Part shown: positions 44,662-54,360 of the stretch, in pieces | Position numbering within the stretch: position 1 is the first letter of the stretch | Layout of the letters: each line of letters begins with the position of its first letter | Assembly (NCBI RefSeq): GCF_004004515.1 | Contig: NZ_RXOL01000004.1 | Location: 1 to 64,000, forward strand | Length of the DNA stretch: 64,000 bases | From: Croceicoccus ponticola | GTDB lineage: Bacteria; Pseudomonadota; Alphaproteobacteria; Sphingomonadales; Sphingomonadaceae | Reading direction: 5' to 3' | Program-made: the position numbers and the translations under genes | Notes under the pieces: generated by a model | Databases searched by the model: none | What the model saw: the letters and a program-made list of their open reading frames with translations, nothing else | What the model was told of the DNA's origin: nothing

Positions 44662-45081
44662 TCAAACCATCGATCTGAGCAGAATGCTGGTTTCCGAATT
44701 CAGCACTCCGTCGATGGAGCGAACTTCGCGCAACACTCGATCGAACCGGGCGAGATCGTCCGCCTCCATCTCCGCGACGAGATCCCACGCACCATTCGTC
44801 GTGTGAAGCGCCCGGATTTCCGGAAGCCCGCGCATCTGACGAATGACGTCGTCAGTAGACTTGCCCGATACTTCGACGAGCATGACCGCGCGGACCCGAT
44901 CGGACCCCGCCGGTTCTCGCGCGCGGATAGTGAAGCCGAGGATCGCGCCGCTCTGCATCAGCCGATCCAGTCGCTTCTGGACCGTAGCCCTGCTCACGCC
45001 GAGAATGTCCGCCAGCTTCGCCACCGGTGCGCGTCCGTCCTGACGCAACAACGCGATCAAATGACGGTCGAGGCTGTCCAT
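44662..45081 (-). CDS. Lrp/AsnC family regulator
   Basis: A 139-residue Lrp/AsnC protein. The helix-turn-helix is at the start (LDRHLIALLRQDGRAPVAKL and LGVSRATVQKRLDRL), followed by the RAM ligand-binding fold. ATG at 45081 is preferred to the GTG at 45093. It is divergent from the ornithine cyclodeaminase gene by 141 bp. Such regulators normally respond to an amino acid and would fit control of the cyclodeaminase. It converges on the amidohydrolase gene with a 12-bp gap. Confidence 0.9.
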   Translation of the reverse strand: MDSLDRHLIALLRQDGRAPVAKLADILGVSRATVQKRLDRLMQSGAILGFTIRAREPAGSDRVRAVMLVEVSGKSTDDVIRQMRGLPEIRALHTTNGAWDLVAEMEADDLARFDRVLREVRSIDGVLNSETSILLRSMV

Positions 45082-45222
45082 GGCTGATCTCACATTTTAC
45101 TGGAGGGTGGAGCAATGTGCAAAGTCCCGCCTGCGAAACCGTACAGCTTGGTCATTTTGACTATCACGATGCGCAGCTAAATTGGACCGGTCGACTAGAG
45201 TAACGACAGGGGAAAACGTGTA

Positions 45223-46269
45223 ATGGTCGCCTACCTGGGTGTTTTGCAACTGCGCCAGATCGTCAACGAAATCGGAACCGAGACGCTCATCGCCGCCCTG
45301 GCCGACCGTATCGAGGCCGATTTTCACCGATGGCCCGAATTCGACAAGTCGCCGCGATACGCCAGCCATTCGGCACGCGGCGTGGTCGAACTGATGCCGG
45401 CCGCCGATGCCGAACGTTTTGCCTTCAAATACGTCAACGGGCACCCGGGCAACGGGCAGCTTGGTTTACAGACCGTAGCCGCTTTCGGCATGCTGGCCGA
45501 TGTCGATACAGGTTATCCGGTCCTGATCAGCGAGATGACGATCCTCACAGCGCTACGCACGGCGGCGACGTCGGCCATGGCTGCGCGGCATCTCGCCCGC
45601 AAGGACAGCCGCACCATGGCTGTGATCGGTCTTGGCGCGCAGTCGGAATTCCAGTCGATCGCATTCAGCGAACTGCTCGGCATCGAAAATCTGCGGATCT
45701 GGGACACCGACCCGATCGCCACGAAAAAATTCCTGGTCAACATGCAGGGGCGCGGCATTGCCATCCATGTTGCATCAGGCGCCGAGGATGCGGCGGCCGG
45801 AGCCGACATCGTCACGACCGTCACTGCCGACAAGAAACGCGCCCGCATCCTTTCCGGAAACATGATCGCGGCCGGCACTCACATCAACGCGGTCGGCGGA
45901 GACTGCCCCGGCAAGACCGAACTCGGTCCCGAAATTCTCGAGCGCGGCCGGGTCTTCGTCGAGCATACGCCGCAAACGCGTATCGAAGGCGAGCTCCAGC
46001 AGATGCCAGCTGATTTTCCCGTCACCGAACTATGGCAGGTTATCCGAGGGGAAGCGCCCGGGCGAACAGGGCGGGACGACATTACGGTTTTCGATTCGGT
46101 CGGCTTTGCGATCGAGGATTTTTCGGCCCTGTCGCTCATCTACGACCTGCTTTGCGAACGGTCCGACATTGCGCGATTGGACTTGATCGCCAGCCCGTCC
46201 GATCCGCGCGACCTGTTCGGCCTACTGACTAGCGGCGAGAACCCGCAGGTGCTGCGCAGGGCGGTTTAG
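45223..46269 (+). CDS. Ornithine cyclodeaminase/mu-crystallin family protein
   Basis: A 348-residue member of the ornithine cyclodeaminase family, which includes ornithine cyclodeaminase, alanine dehydrogenase-type imine reductases and lysine cyclodeaminase. The Rossmann motif VIGLGAQSEFQ is central. FKYVNGHPGN is the substrate-binding region, and the Asp in GGDCPGKTEL is the catalytic acid. Divergent from the Lrp gene. In this cluster it may convert an amino acid released by amide hydrolysis, or reduce a cyclic imine. Its TAG stop overlaps the TAA stop of the convergent porin by 3 bp within a 4-bp gene overlap. Confidence 0.9.
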   Translation: MVAYLGVLQLRQIVNEIGTETLIAALADRIEADFHRWPEFDKSPRYASHSARGVVELMPAADAERFAFKYVNGHPGNGQLGLQTVAAFGMLADVDTGYPVLISEMTILTALRTAATSAMAARHLARKDSRTMAVIGLGAQSEFQSIAFSELLGIENLRIWDTDPIATKKFLVNMQGRGIAIHVASGAEDAAAGADIVTTVTADKKRARILSGNMIAAGTHINAVGGDCPGKTELGPEILERGRVFVEHTPQTRIEGELQQMPADFPVTELWQVIRGEAPGRTGRDDITVFDSVGFAIEDFSALSLIYDLLCERSDIARLDLIASPSDPRDLFGLLTSGENPQVLRRAV

Positions 46270-47438
46270 AAACCGGCGGAGAACTCGAACCGCAGCCCAG
46301 CAACAAGGGCATTGCCAAGAGTGGGATCGGCCGACGGATTGATCACGTACTGCACCGTCGGCTGCATCGTCAGGTAATCGGACAGGACAGCGCGATAGGT
46401 GGTTTCAACCACGAATTCGCCTCGCTGCGCCTCTCCGGTCAGCCGGTAGTCGTCCGAAGTCCATGCCCCGGCAAAGGCCAAGCCAAGGGCGTCGTCCCGA
46501 CGCAATCCCGACACGACAATGCCCGCGCTGGTGAAACGGTCGAAGGCGTTGAAACGGCCATCCGCCGTTCCAAGCCTAAAGAAGCCGTCGAGGCGAAGAT
46601 CGTCACGCATCAGCAATTGAGCTTCACCGCGCAGGTAATAGCCGACATTGCCTTTTCCGGCCTCACCGCGAAAATCCTGAAAATCTTCGGTATATCGCCA
46701 ATGGCCGGCGAGCAATTTCGCGCTGCCGATCAAGTACTCGGCCTCTCCGATCAACAGCGCGCCTTCCTCGCCGTTCAGCCGAATGGAAGTTCGGGCCGGA
46801 CGGTCGAGATCGCCGGGCACCGCATCGAGTGCAGCGACACGCAGGCGCAGCCCGGGCGTCAATTCGGCTTCGAAACGCAGCGCCAATGAGGTGACCGGAA
46901 ATATCGACGGACCGTTCTGCCCCGTCTGCGCGATGTCCATCCCGATGCCATGGGCGCTACCGACGAACACGCTCGCGGTTTCAAGCATGTCGAATTCCGA
47001 ATTCAGATCGTAAAGCCCGACCTTCACTGAAGCATTCTGACCCAGCGACTGAGAAAGCCATGCTTCGAGCACGCGGAATGCCCGTGTGCCAGTTTCGATG
47101 TTGCTGACGGCCATCGCATCTCCGACAAGCTCGCTGATCGAGGCACCATTGTTGTAGATCGCATGGACCGATGCACTCGCGCCGCGCCATCCGGCCAGAT
47201 GCTCCAGATCGGCAACGAGCACTAAATTGAGATTGTCGAGGTAGCGGGTGCCGCGACCCGCCCCACCCGACAGGTTGGCCATGACATCGACGGTATAGAC
47301 AATCTCGAAGTCTATCGGGTCGACCGCGCCGGATGCGTTCGACGGTTGCGAACGATCGTGACGATCCTCCACGTCTGGTGTCGCATGGTTCGAAGCAATT
47401 GCAGCCGCGGACACCAGAAACGACGTAAACACTGTCAT
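46266..47438 (-). CDS. OprB-like carbohydrate-selective porin
   Basis: A 390-residue outer-membrane porin. A signal peptide MTVFTSFLVSAAAIASNHA is present once the start is placed at ATG 47438, which also creates a 4-bp overlap with the PepSY gene stop. Beta-strand repeats such as SLALRFEAELTPGLRLRVAA and the terminal GLRFEFSAGF suit an OprB barrel. The 450-residue frame from 47621 would carry an unrelated arginine-rich tail and was rejected. Probably lets small polar compounds cross the outer membrane. Confidence 0.85.
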   Translation of the reverse strand: MTVFTSFLVSAAAIASNHATPDVEDRHDRSQPSNASGAVDPIDFEIVYTVDVMANLSGGAGRGTRYLDNLNLVLVADLEHLAGWRGASASVHAIYNNGASISELVGDAMAVSNIETGTRAFRVLEAWLSQSLGQNASVKVGLYDLNSEFDMLETASVFVGSAHGIGMDIAQTGQNGPSIFPVTSLALRFEAELTPGLRLRVAALDAVPGDLDRPARTSIRLNGEEGALLIGEAEYLIGSAKLLAGHWRYTEDFQDFRGEAGKGNVGYYLRGEAQLLMRDDLRLDGFFRLGTADGRFNAFDRFTSAGIVVSGLRRDDALGLAFAGAWTSDDYRLTGEAQRGEFVVETTYRAVLSDYLTMQPTVQYVINPSADPTLGNALVAGLRFEFSAGF

Positions 47439-48520
47439 CGGGCGCGGCGTGCCGCCCGCCGTCGCTGCCAGAGCTGGACGCCGACGATGGCCATGACGAT
47501 CAGCCATACTCCGGTCAGCATGACCAGAATGCGGCCTAGGGTTCCGGCCGCCTCGCCTGTGTGCAGCGGATAGAGCGAGCCCATCAGGGCCCGCGCTGGC
47601 GCCGCTTCGGTCCCAGGCCAAGCACCGCGCACGCTACCGTCGTTCGCATCGACGATCACGAGGCTACCGCCATAGCCGCCCCGGTAAAGCTCTCCTGGCC
47701 CGCGCACCCAAGCGTAATAGCTGGCGTCGTCGACCGAGGGCATGGTTGTCCCGACAAAGCGGCTGCCCGGTATGGCGTCGACCGCTGCCCGTGCGGCCAG
47801 ATCCAAGCCGACGGGTGCACCGCGCGCAGGATTGGCGGGCAAAGTGATTTCCTCAACGCCGATCGCATCGCCAATCTGGTGTTCGAAAACCATCAGCGAC
47901 CCGACAAGAATGCTGACAGCTGCCGGAATGGCGCCCCACAGGCCCACGGCACGGTGCCACGAATAACTGCGCGCCGATGGCCCCGCGCTGTTCACCGGCA
48001 CGAGCGCACGCCGCCAATGCCCCGAACGCGGCCACGCCATGTAGAGACCGAAAAGGATGTTCGTGAAAAGCAGCAGGCCCGCGATCCCCAAAATCCAGTG
48101 GCCGACATTTCCCGACAACAAGGTCAGGTGGATTTCGCGCATAAGACCGAGAAACGTATAATCGTCCGCCGCCGCATCGCGGAGCACGCGACCGGCCCCG
48201 TCGATCTTGGCGGTTCGTTCGTCGCCATCCGGCGCCCGATAGAGCACGACATATCGGTCGGGCAGTCCGGCGGTCGTCCATACCCAGATCGTGCCCGCCT
48301 CGCCCCCCGCATTGTCCAGGCCGGACATGTGCTGCTGTATAGCGTCGAAATCGGTAGGCACCCGCTCAGTACTCAGCAGCGCGTCGTCGGCTTCGAAATG
48401 GAAGGCGAGCAAGACCCCTGTCGCCGCCTGAAGCATCCAGATGATCGCAGCCGCCAGGCCTAACCAACGGTGAAGGCGGGCGATCAGGCGCAAGCCGCCA
48501 CGGCGCTCCGCGACAGCCAT
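47435..48520 (-). CDS. PepSY-associated transmembrane protein
   Basis: A 361-residue inner-membrane protein with four or more hydrophobic segments: LHRWLGLAAAIIWMLQAATG, GHWILGIAGLLLFTNILFG, WGAIPAAVSILVGSLMVF and the C-terminal LGRILVMLTGVWLIVMAIV. Conserved RLHRWLG and WHRAVGLW His-containing motifs are typical of PepSY_TM proteins found with TonB receptors, where some act as ferric-siderophore reductases. The ATG at 48520 is preferred to the frame from 48640. Translationally coupled to the OprB gene. It may serve the siderophore-type receptor at 54361. Confidence 0.87.
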   Translation of the reverse strand: MAVAERRGGLRLIARLHRWLGLAAAIIWMLQAATGVLLAFHFEADDALLSTERVPTDFDAIQQHMSGLDNAGGEAGTIWVWTTAGLPDRYVVLYRAPDGDERTAKIDGAGRVLRDAAADDYTFLGLMREIHLTLLSGNVGHWILGIAGLLLFTNILFGLYMAWPRSGHWRRALVPVNSAGPSARSYSWHRAVGLWGAIPAAVSILVGSLMVFEHQIGDAIGVEEITLPANPARGAPVGLDLAARAAVDAIPGSRFVGTTMPSVDDASYYAWVRGPGELYRGGYGGSLVIVDANDGSVRGAWPGTEAAPARALMGSLYPLHTGEAAGTLGRILVMLTGVWLIVMAIVGVQLWQRRRAARRAR

Positions 48521-48664
48521 CAGTGTGCCACAGCTGCAGATGCGTGCGCGGATACGAAGTTGTGCGGTGCCGGAAATTGCATGGCTTTGCCCTCCAAGAC
48601 GCTCAGCATCCACAGGCTCAGTGGATCGATAAACAACCAATTTTTCATAATTTCAGGGGTCCAA

Positions 48665-50131
48665 TCAATCTCCTCGGACCGCCTCGGTCAGTAGGGCGAT
48701 CGCCGCTAGTGCCTCTTCGGAGTTCAGGCTGGCAAAGCCGAGCCGCAAGCCGCGAGCCGCGTCGCTGCGCGTCGTGTAGCTACGCGACCCGGCAAACTTC
48801 AGGCCTGCTGCGCTGGCCCGATCCTCGATCTTGTCGAGATCGCCGCGAAATCGCACCCAGAGGGCAAGTCCGCCATCCGGCATGCGAAATGATATCCTGT
48901 CGCCCAGTTGCCGCGCCAATTCGGCGGCGAAAGCCTCTCGCCGCTCGGCATAGACCTTGCGGGCTTTGCGTGCATGGCGGCGCAGTTCGCCGTTTTCGAT
49001 CAGGATGGCCGCGGCGTTCTCGTTGAGGGTGTTGCCCATTCCATCGGTCAGCGAAACGTAGTGGGCCAGAACGTCCACCATCGATTCCGGCGCGACGACG
49101 TACCCAATCCGCAGCGTCGGCAGCATCAATTTCGACAACGAGCCCAGATAGATGACCTGTTCGGGCGCGATCGCTGCGATGGGCAACAGGGGCTGCGACC
49201 GGAAGTGGAACTCGTGGTCGTAATCGTCCTCTATGATCGCAAAGCGATGTCGGCGCGACAATTCGACCAACCGCATGCGCCGGTCGGGTCGCAGCGATAC
49301 AGTGGTCGGGAATTGATGATGCGGAGTGAGAAATATCGCACGAACCTGCTCGCGCAGGCATACCGTTGCGACCTCATCGACATCGATTCCGTCCTCGTCG
49401 ATGCCAACCGCCACGACCCGCGCGCCCAGGGCCTTGAACGCGGCCACCGCCGGCTCGTAGGTCAGCCCCTCCACCACGACCAGGTCGCCCGGCCTGATCA
49501 GGGCGAGCGCGGTCAGAAACAAGCCGTTCTGGCTACCCCGGGTGATGAGCACATTGTCTTCGCGCACGGGCAGACCGCGCTGAGTGCGCAGCATCTCGGC
49601 GATGGATCGGCGCAGGCGTTCCGAACCGCGCGAGTCGCGATACCCGAATCCGTCCCTGCGCGCCGCCTCACGCGTTGCCACGCGAAATGCGCGGATCAGC
49701 ACGTCTGCCGGGAACAGGCGGCCATCTGGCGACCCTTCGTCGATTCGGTTGCTCGCGGTGCCGATCGTCGCCAATCGACGAGCCGGTTCGGCGGGTATCA
49801 CATAGCCAGCCATGCCGAGCCCCGCTTGCGGTTCCAGCCTGGCCACGCCCGGGCCGCTTCCATCGGGCAGGTTGTGCGCCACGATCGTCCCACGCGTGGC
49901 CGAAGTGGTCAGCCAGCCTTGTGCGATGAGATCCTCGTAGGCGAAGACCACCGTCTTGCGATTGACGCCCAGAATGCCAGCCAGTTCGCGACTGCTCGGC
50001 AGATATGTGCCGGGGGCAAGCCGCCCACTTTCCACGTCGCGGATGATCGCCTGGCTGACCTGCATATAGAGTGGCATCGGACGCGACGGGTCGATGCGCT
50101 CGCTCAGAATCACTTGCCAAGGCTGGCGCAT
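48665..50131 (-). CDS. PdxR/MocR-type GntR regulator with aminotransferase domain
   Basis: A 488-residue regulator with an N-terminal GntR winged helix (PLYMQVSQAIIRDVESGRLA and SSRELAGILGVNRKTV) fused to a class-I aminotransferase-like domain. The PLP lysine is in LGSLSKLMLPTLR, and IIEDDYDHEF is the typical substrate-site loop. The start at 50131 has GGGGGGA upstream; ATG at 50152 is the alternative. It is divergent from a PaiB-like gene. MocR-type regulators sense PLP or PLP-amino acid adducts. Confidence 0.9.
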   Translation of the reverse strand: MRQPWQVILSERIDPSRPMPLYMQVSQAIIRDVESGRLAPGTYLPSSRELAGILGVNRKTVVFAYEDLIAQGWLTTSATRGTIVAHNLPDGSGPGVARLEPQAGLGMAGYVIPAEPARRLATIGTASNRIDEGSPDGRLFPADVLIRAFRVATREAARRDGFGYRDSRGSERLRRSIAEMLRTQRGLPVREDNVLITRGSQNGLFLTALALIRPGDLVVVEGLTYEPAVAAFKALGARVVAVGIDEDGIDVDEVATVCLREQVRAIFLTPHHQFPTTVSLRPDRRMRLVELSRRHRFAIIEDDYDHEFHFRSQPLLPIAAIAPEQVIYLGSLSKLMLPTLRIGYVVAPESMVDVLAHYVSLTDGMGNTLNENAAAILIENGELRRHARKARKVYAERREAFAAELARQLGDRISFRMPDGGLALWVRFRGDLDKIEDRASAAGLKFAGSRSYTTRSDAARGLRLGFASLNSEEALAAIALLTEAVRGD

Positions 50132-50195
50132 TGGTCCCCCCGAAATCCCCATTTTGGCGGTTGCTTGTAATCCACGCGATCTGTTTGGGGAAGTC

Positions 50196-50837
50196 ATGGC
50201 TACTGTCGAAAACAGCAACGTGGATGCGGGCTCGACGTTCGAGAGATTTACGCCAGGTGACGTGCGTCTGCTGATCGAGACGTATCCGCTCGCATGGTTG
50301 GAAGGGATGGATCGAGGCAGGGGGGCAATGCTGCCGCTGATCGGGGTGTTCGACACCAACGACATCCTCGTCGAACTTATCGGTCATTTTCCCAGAAGCC
50401 ACGACCTCCACGACGCATTGACGCACAACGGCGCAGCCGTCGCGCGGTTCTGCGGTCCGCAAGGCTACGTCTCTCCAAGCAACGCCGGTCGGCGCGATTG
50501 GGCGCCCACCTGGAATTTCTGTTTCGTCGAGGCCGTGTTGGCGGTGGAGGTATCGGATGCCTTTACCGACACCGCGCTCGATACGTTGGTCGATCACATG
50601 GAGGCCGACCGAACCTCGCCATGGCGCAAGGAAGAACTGGGCGAACGATTGCCGAGGATGCGCGAGAGGATCGTGGGATTTCGCGCGCGGGTGGAGAGCA
50701 TTCGCGGACGCTTCAAGCTGGGGCAGGACGAAACTGTCGCGGATCTGCAGCATATCATGAACTCGCTCGCGAACGATGATCTCGCCTTTTGGATGAGGCG
50801 GATGAACCGCAATCGCCTGCCGGGCGCTGACGCTTGA
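50196..50837 (+). CDS. PaiB-like FMN-binding protein
   Basis: A 213-residue protein similar to the PaiB/FMN-binding split-barrel family: YPLAWLEGM, MLPLIGVFDTNDILVELIGHF, CGPQGYVSPSNAG and WAPTWNFCFVEA are in family order. PaiB-type proteins are often annotated as negative transcriptional regulators, but many are flavin- or haem-handling. The start ATG 50196 follows TTTGGGGA. It is divergent from the PdxR-like gene with only a 64-bp gap, so the regulator probably controls it. Confidence 0.78.
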   Translation: MATVENSNVDAGSTFERFTPGDVRLLIETYPLAWLEGMDRGRGAMLPLIGVFDTNDILVELIGHFPRSHDLHDALTHNGAAVARFCGPQGYVSPSNAGRRDWAPTWNFCFVEAVLAVEVSDAFTDTALDTLVDHMEADRTSPWRKEELGERLPRMRERIVGFRARVESIRGRFKLGQDETVADLQHIMNSLANDDLAFWMRRMNRNRLPGADA

Positions 50838-50944
50838 AATCCGACACGCACTTGACCAGCCCCGCCCGCCTAAATCTTGATCACGTCCTGACCCGAATAT
50901 TCCGGTCGCGCATTATTCCTGCATCGCCAGTTGGGCGACGCGCA

Positions 50945-53900
50945 TCACGCATGGCTGACGGCATGGCCTGAACAGCACGAGGCGCGGCACGCTTCGACAT
51001 ACGCTTCCTGATGCCAGAAATAGTCATCGGTCCGGGCCGACGAGAGCGCCACGGGCGGAGCGGCACCGGCGGACGGACCTTGCCCATACGGTTCGAGCAG
51101 AGCATCGACCGAGTGCATTTCTCCGTCGCGCAGGACATGTCGAACGTTGGCTGCGTCGACGACATCGGCCAACGGATCGCCCTTTACCAGAATGAGATCG
51201 GCCAGCTTGCCGGGCGCAATGACGCCAAGCGGCTCCCCGAGGAAATCGGCGGCATGCGCGGTCGCGGTCAGCAGCGCTTCGTAAGGCGAAAGTCCGAACC
51301 GGGTCATTGCGCGTAGATTGAGATGATAGCTGATGCCGATCGTGTCGATCGGGGCATCGGTGCCTGTATGAACGTGCCATCCATTGTCCATCATCGCCCG
51401 GATTTGCGCCACGTTGGCCTCCAGCATCGCCAGCAGGCTCGCCCGGTTTTCGCTTGCCCACTCCACCAGCGCGTCGAGGCGGGCGAGGTCCCATGGCGGA
51501 AGCAGTGTTCGCACCCGTTGGTCCGCCACCAGATCAGGATAGTCCGGGAGCAGCGCCCTGGCGCTGAACAAGGTCGGCGTTCGCCCTGCCTGAGCGGCGG
51601 CAAAAAGCTTGCTGACATCTTCGTAGGCTCGGCCAAGGGCCGTGACAGTCCGCGAAAAGCCGAAGCGATTGGTGGCACCCATATGTTCCGTGCAATCGCC
51701 CCCCTGCCGGAGCGACGGATAATGATAGTGCGAACTGGTCGGCATCCCCATCAAATGCGACCGCGCGATCACCTCCGCCTGTGTGGCGTGGTCCATCCGC
51801 ACATAAGTCTTGATCATGTCGTAACCGAGCGCTTCGGCGCGGGCCATTTCGCGATCGAGCTGGCCCGGTTCGGTGACGGGTCGCATGAAGTTGTAATAGA
51901 TCCGCCCACCGTCGAGCGCTTCGCCAGTAACGAAATGCCGCGGCGCGAGGCGAAGGCCGGCATCCGTTGCCTCGCGATCCTCGATGATCTCGTAAGCCGC
52001 TCCGCCGGGCGATCGCGTACTCGTAATCCCCATGGCGAGCAGGGCCAGCCCAAAGCGCCGGCCATAGGCATAGCCGTGCACGCACCGATGCGTGTGCATG
52101 TCGATCAGGCCGGGCATCAGCGTCAGCCCATCTGCTGCAACCACCTGCGCCTGCGCATCGTCCACCGCACCGAACGGAGCGACCGCGGAAATCCTGTTCC
52201 CCTCGATGACGACATCGGCCCGGCGGTATTCTGGCGCTTGCCCGTCCCACAGCCGCTCCGCCCGGATAACCTTGCGGCGGGCAGGCGCCGGCAATGCCCA
52301 GGTCAGGCGCAAAGGGACCGGCACCGGTTTCGCACCGACAAGTTCCACGATCCGCAGCTTTCCCTCGCTCAGGTAAAGCAGTCGATCCGACAACCCGTTC
52401 CAACTCGGTGCGTCGGCGACGTCATCCGCCAGTTGCCGCGGCTCACCCGCAAAGCGACCATCTGGTCCGACCGGTTGTACCCACAAGCAACTGGCAAAAA
52501 CATAGGCGAACCACTTGCCGTCGGGCGACCAGACCGGCCCGTCGACGCCGCGCGTCGCCAGCGAGCGTTCGGACATGATCGGCTGATAAGTGCCGGTCGA
52601 TTTGTCGAGAACGACGACTAGCACCTCGGACAGCCCCTCGCGAAAGCGCGCGGAGATCGGCTTGAACGCGGCATATGCTATGTGACGGCCGCCGGGTCCG
52701 AAGCTGGGCCGACCGGGAAGCCATAGCGCATCATAGATCTTGCGCACGCTGCCATCCGCGAGGGTCAGCAGATGCAGCGCACCGGCGTGATCGAGGAAGG
52801 CGATCTGCTTGCCGTCGCCGCTCCAGCAGCACATGGTCGCGCCGATTTCGGACAATCGAGTGAGCCGGCGGTCCTCGCCACTGGCCAGATCGTGCAGCCA
52901 CAGGTCGTGCGCACCGTCCCGGTCCGACGCATAGGCGATCGAACGACCGTCGGGGGACCATGCGGGGTAACTCTTGTGCGATGGTCCGCTGGCGATCTTT
53001 CGCGGCACTGGGTCGCCGACATCAAGCAGGTAGACGTCGTTCAATGCGCAAAAGACCACCTGCTTGCCATCGGGCGAAAGCGCTGGCGCGGCAATACCGA
53101 CGGCGGGTCGAGAAGATGGCGAAGTGAAGTCACGCGGCTTGCGCACATATTGCGCGCGCGAAATCGGGACTTGGACCTCGAACGGGATGTCTTTCGCCTC
53201 GCCGATGCCATGAATTTTGCGAATGCGCCCGTCGCCGGAATAAAGCAGCGCGCCATCGGGCATGACGTCGGCGCGAAACGGAAACATGTCCTGGCCCGCG
53301 ATCACCAGTGCGCCGACGACGACGCGCTCTGCCAACTGGTCGACGATGCGGACGTAAGTCAGCGTCCCGTCGGGCAGATAGCTCGGCGCAGCAAGGATGA
53401 CTGTTTGCGACCCAGAATGCGGAACCGATACCGACGCGACAGACCGGATGGTACCGTCGGTCAGCTTCTCGATAATCGATTGACCATCCCTGACCCAGGC
53501 GATGCGCGAACCGTCGGCCGAAAGGCAGGGCTCGCTGCATTGCCCTTCCCCACAAGCCACAGCCGTAATTTCGCCTGTCGCAACGTCGATGCGGTGTATG
53601 GCATAGCGCCCGGTAAGGTCGGACGAACAATAGATGTGGCGGCCATCGGCAGCGTAGAAAGGCTCGCGAAAATCGTGGAAACCTCGGGTCAGTTGCCGCG
53701 CTTCGCCGCCGTCTGGTGCAAACGTCCAGATGTGGAAATTACCCGATCGATACGACTGGCAGGCAATCCAGCTACCGTCCGGCGACCAACAGGGCCAAGC
53801 CAGATCGGCAAATGCGTCGGTCACCATCCGTGCCGCCCCTCCGCGGGCGGGCACCGTCCACAGGATGCCAAGCAGGTCGAAAGCGATGGTCCGACCATCA

Positions 53901-54061
53901 GGCGAAAGCGCCACGGCGAAGTTCGTCCCCTCGCGCAGGGTCACTCCTCTGACCGGGCCGGGCCCCATAGTCTTTCCCACCGGTGCGCAACCCGCGGAAA
54001 GCGCGGTGGCTCCCGCCCCGACCAAACCGATGGCCGCCCGGCGGTTCACTTTTCCAATCAT
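50945..54061 (-). CDS. Exported TolB/DPP6-like propeller fused to amidohydrolase
   Basis: A 1038-residue protein. MIGKVNRRAAIGLVGAGATA is a signal with an Arg-Arg pair, followed by a lipobox-like LSAGC. About residues 40-620 contain repeated propeller motifs of the WSPDG type (AVALSPDGRTIAFD, CWSPDGSWIACQ, AWSPDGRSIAYASD, VWSPDGKWFAYV). The last ~400 residues are an amidohydrolase with GLIDMHTHR, MIKTYVRMD, SSHYHYPSLR, TEHMGATNRFG and HTGTDAPIDT. Such fusions are known in the TolB-amidohydrolase class and may take peptide-like or cyclic substrates. It is divergent from a siderophore-type TonB receptor. The start was chosen at ATG 54061. Confidence 0.9.
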   Translation of the reverse strand: MIGKVNRRAAIGLVGAGATALSAGCAPVGKTMGPGPVRGVTLREGTNFAVALSPDGRTIAFDLLGILWTVPARGGAARMVTDAFADLAWPCWSPDGSWIACQSYRSGNFHIWTFAPDGGEARQLTRGFHDFREPFYAADGRHIYCSSDLTGRYAIHRIDVATGEITAVACGEGQCSEPCLSADGSRIAWVRDGQSIIEKLTDGTIRSVASVSVPHSGSQTVILAAPSYLPDGTLTYVRIVDQLAERVVVGALVIAGQDMFPFRADVMPDGALLYSGDGRIRKIHGIGEAKDIPFEVQVPISRAQYVRKPRDFTSPSSRPAVGIAAPALSPDGKQVVFCALNDVYLLDVGDPVPRKIASGPSHKSYPAWSPDGRSIAYASDRDGAHDLWLHDLASGEDRRLTRLSEIGATMCCWSGDGKQIAFLDHAGALHLLTLADGSVRKIYDALWLPGRPSFGPGGRHIAYAAFKPISARFREGLSEVLVVVLDKSTGTYQPIMSERSLATRGVDGPVWSPDGKWFAYVFASCLWVQPVGPDGRFAGEPRQLADDVADAPSWNGLSDRLLYLSEGKLRIVELVGAKPVPVPLRLTWALPAPARRKVIRAERLWDGQAPEYRRADVVIEGNRISAVAPFGAVDDAQAQVVAADGLTLMPGLIDMHTHRCVHGYAYGRRFGLALLAMGITSTRSPGGAAYEIIEDREATDAGLRLAPRHFVTGEALDGGRIYYNFMRPVTEPGQLDREMARAEALGYDMIKTYVRMDHATQAEVIARSHLMGMPTSSHYHYPSLRQGGDCTEHMGATNRFGFSRTVTALGRAYEDVSKLFAAAQAGRTPTLFSARALLPDYPDLVADQRVRTLLPPWDLARLDALVEWASENRASLLAMLEANVAQIRAMMDNGWHVHTGTDAPIDTIGISYHLNLRAMTRFGLSPYEALLTATAHAADFLGEPLGVIAPGKLADLILVKGDPLADVVDAANVRHVLRDGEMHSVDALLEPYGQGPSAGAAPPVALSSARTDDYFWHQEAYVEACRASCCSGHAVSHA

Positions 54062-54360
54062 GTCGCTACCCCGTCCATCTGACGAATGGTCACCCGGCCT
54101 CCCGCACGGGACAATCCGCCGTAAGGGTAACCGTCCGGCCAATCGGGTAACCCTGCAGTGGCGCGGCGGGTAAGTAAAAGCGCGGAATTGCCGGGCTAGC
54201 GTTGCCGAGACGTTCGCTTACCCGTCTTTCGAGCGCTTTACCCTCCAAACCGAATACGTGCTGGCGCTAAGTGGTGTTGAATGCGGGAGCCGGAATTCGC
54301 ATGCCTGAAACAGGACGGCTCCGGACCAAAGCAACGGACGATAATGGGGGTTTGACGAAC
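54062..54360. promoter_or_regulatory. Divergent promoter with five GGGTAA sites
   Basis: 299 bp between divergent genes. GGGTAA occurs on the plus strand at 54125-54130, 54145-54150 and 54168-54173, and on the minus strand (TTACCC) at 54218-54223 and 54238-54243. Two of the spacings are exactly 20 bp (two helical turns) and one is 23 bp. A GGGGG ribosome-binding run is at 54346-54350. Confidence 0.6.

Noticed and set aside
47439-47621. Arginine-rich N-terminal extension of the OprB porin
   Set aside because: It overlaps the end of the PepSY gene and would destroy the signal peptide. The ATG at 47438 gives a standard exported porin.
51323-54082. Two long plus-strand frames (51323-52621 and 52772-54082) opposite the propeller-amidohydrolase
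   Set aside because: Both are antisense to repeated WSPDG-type coding sequence and lack domain features.
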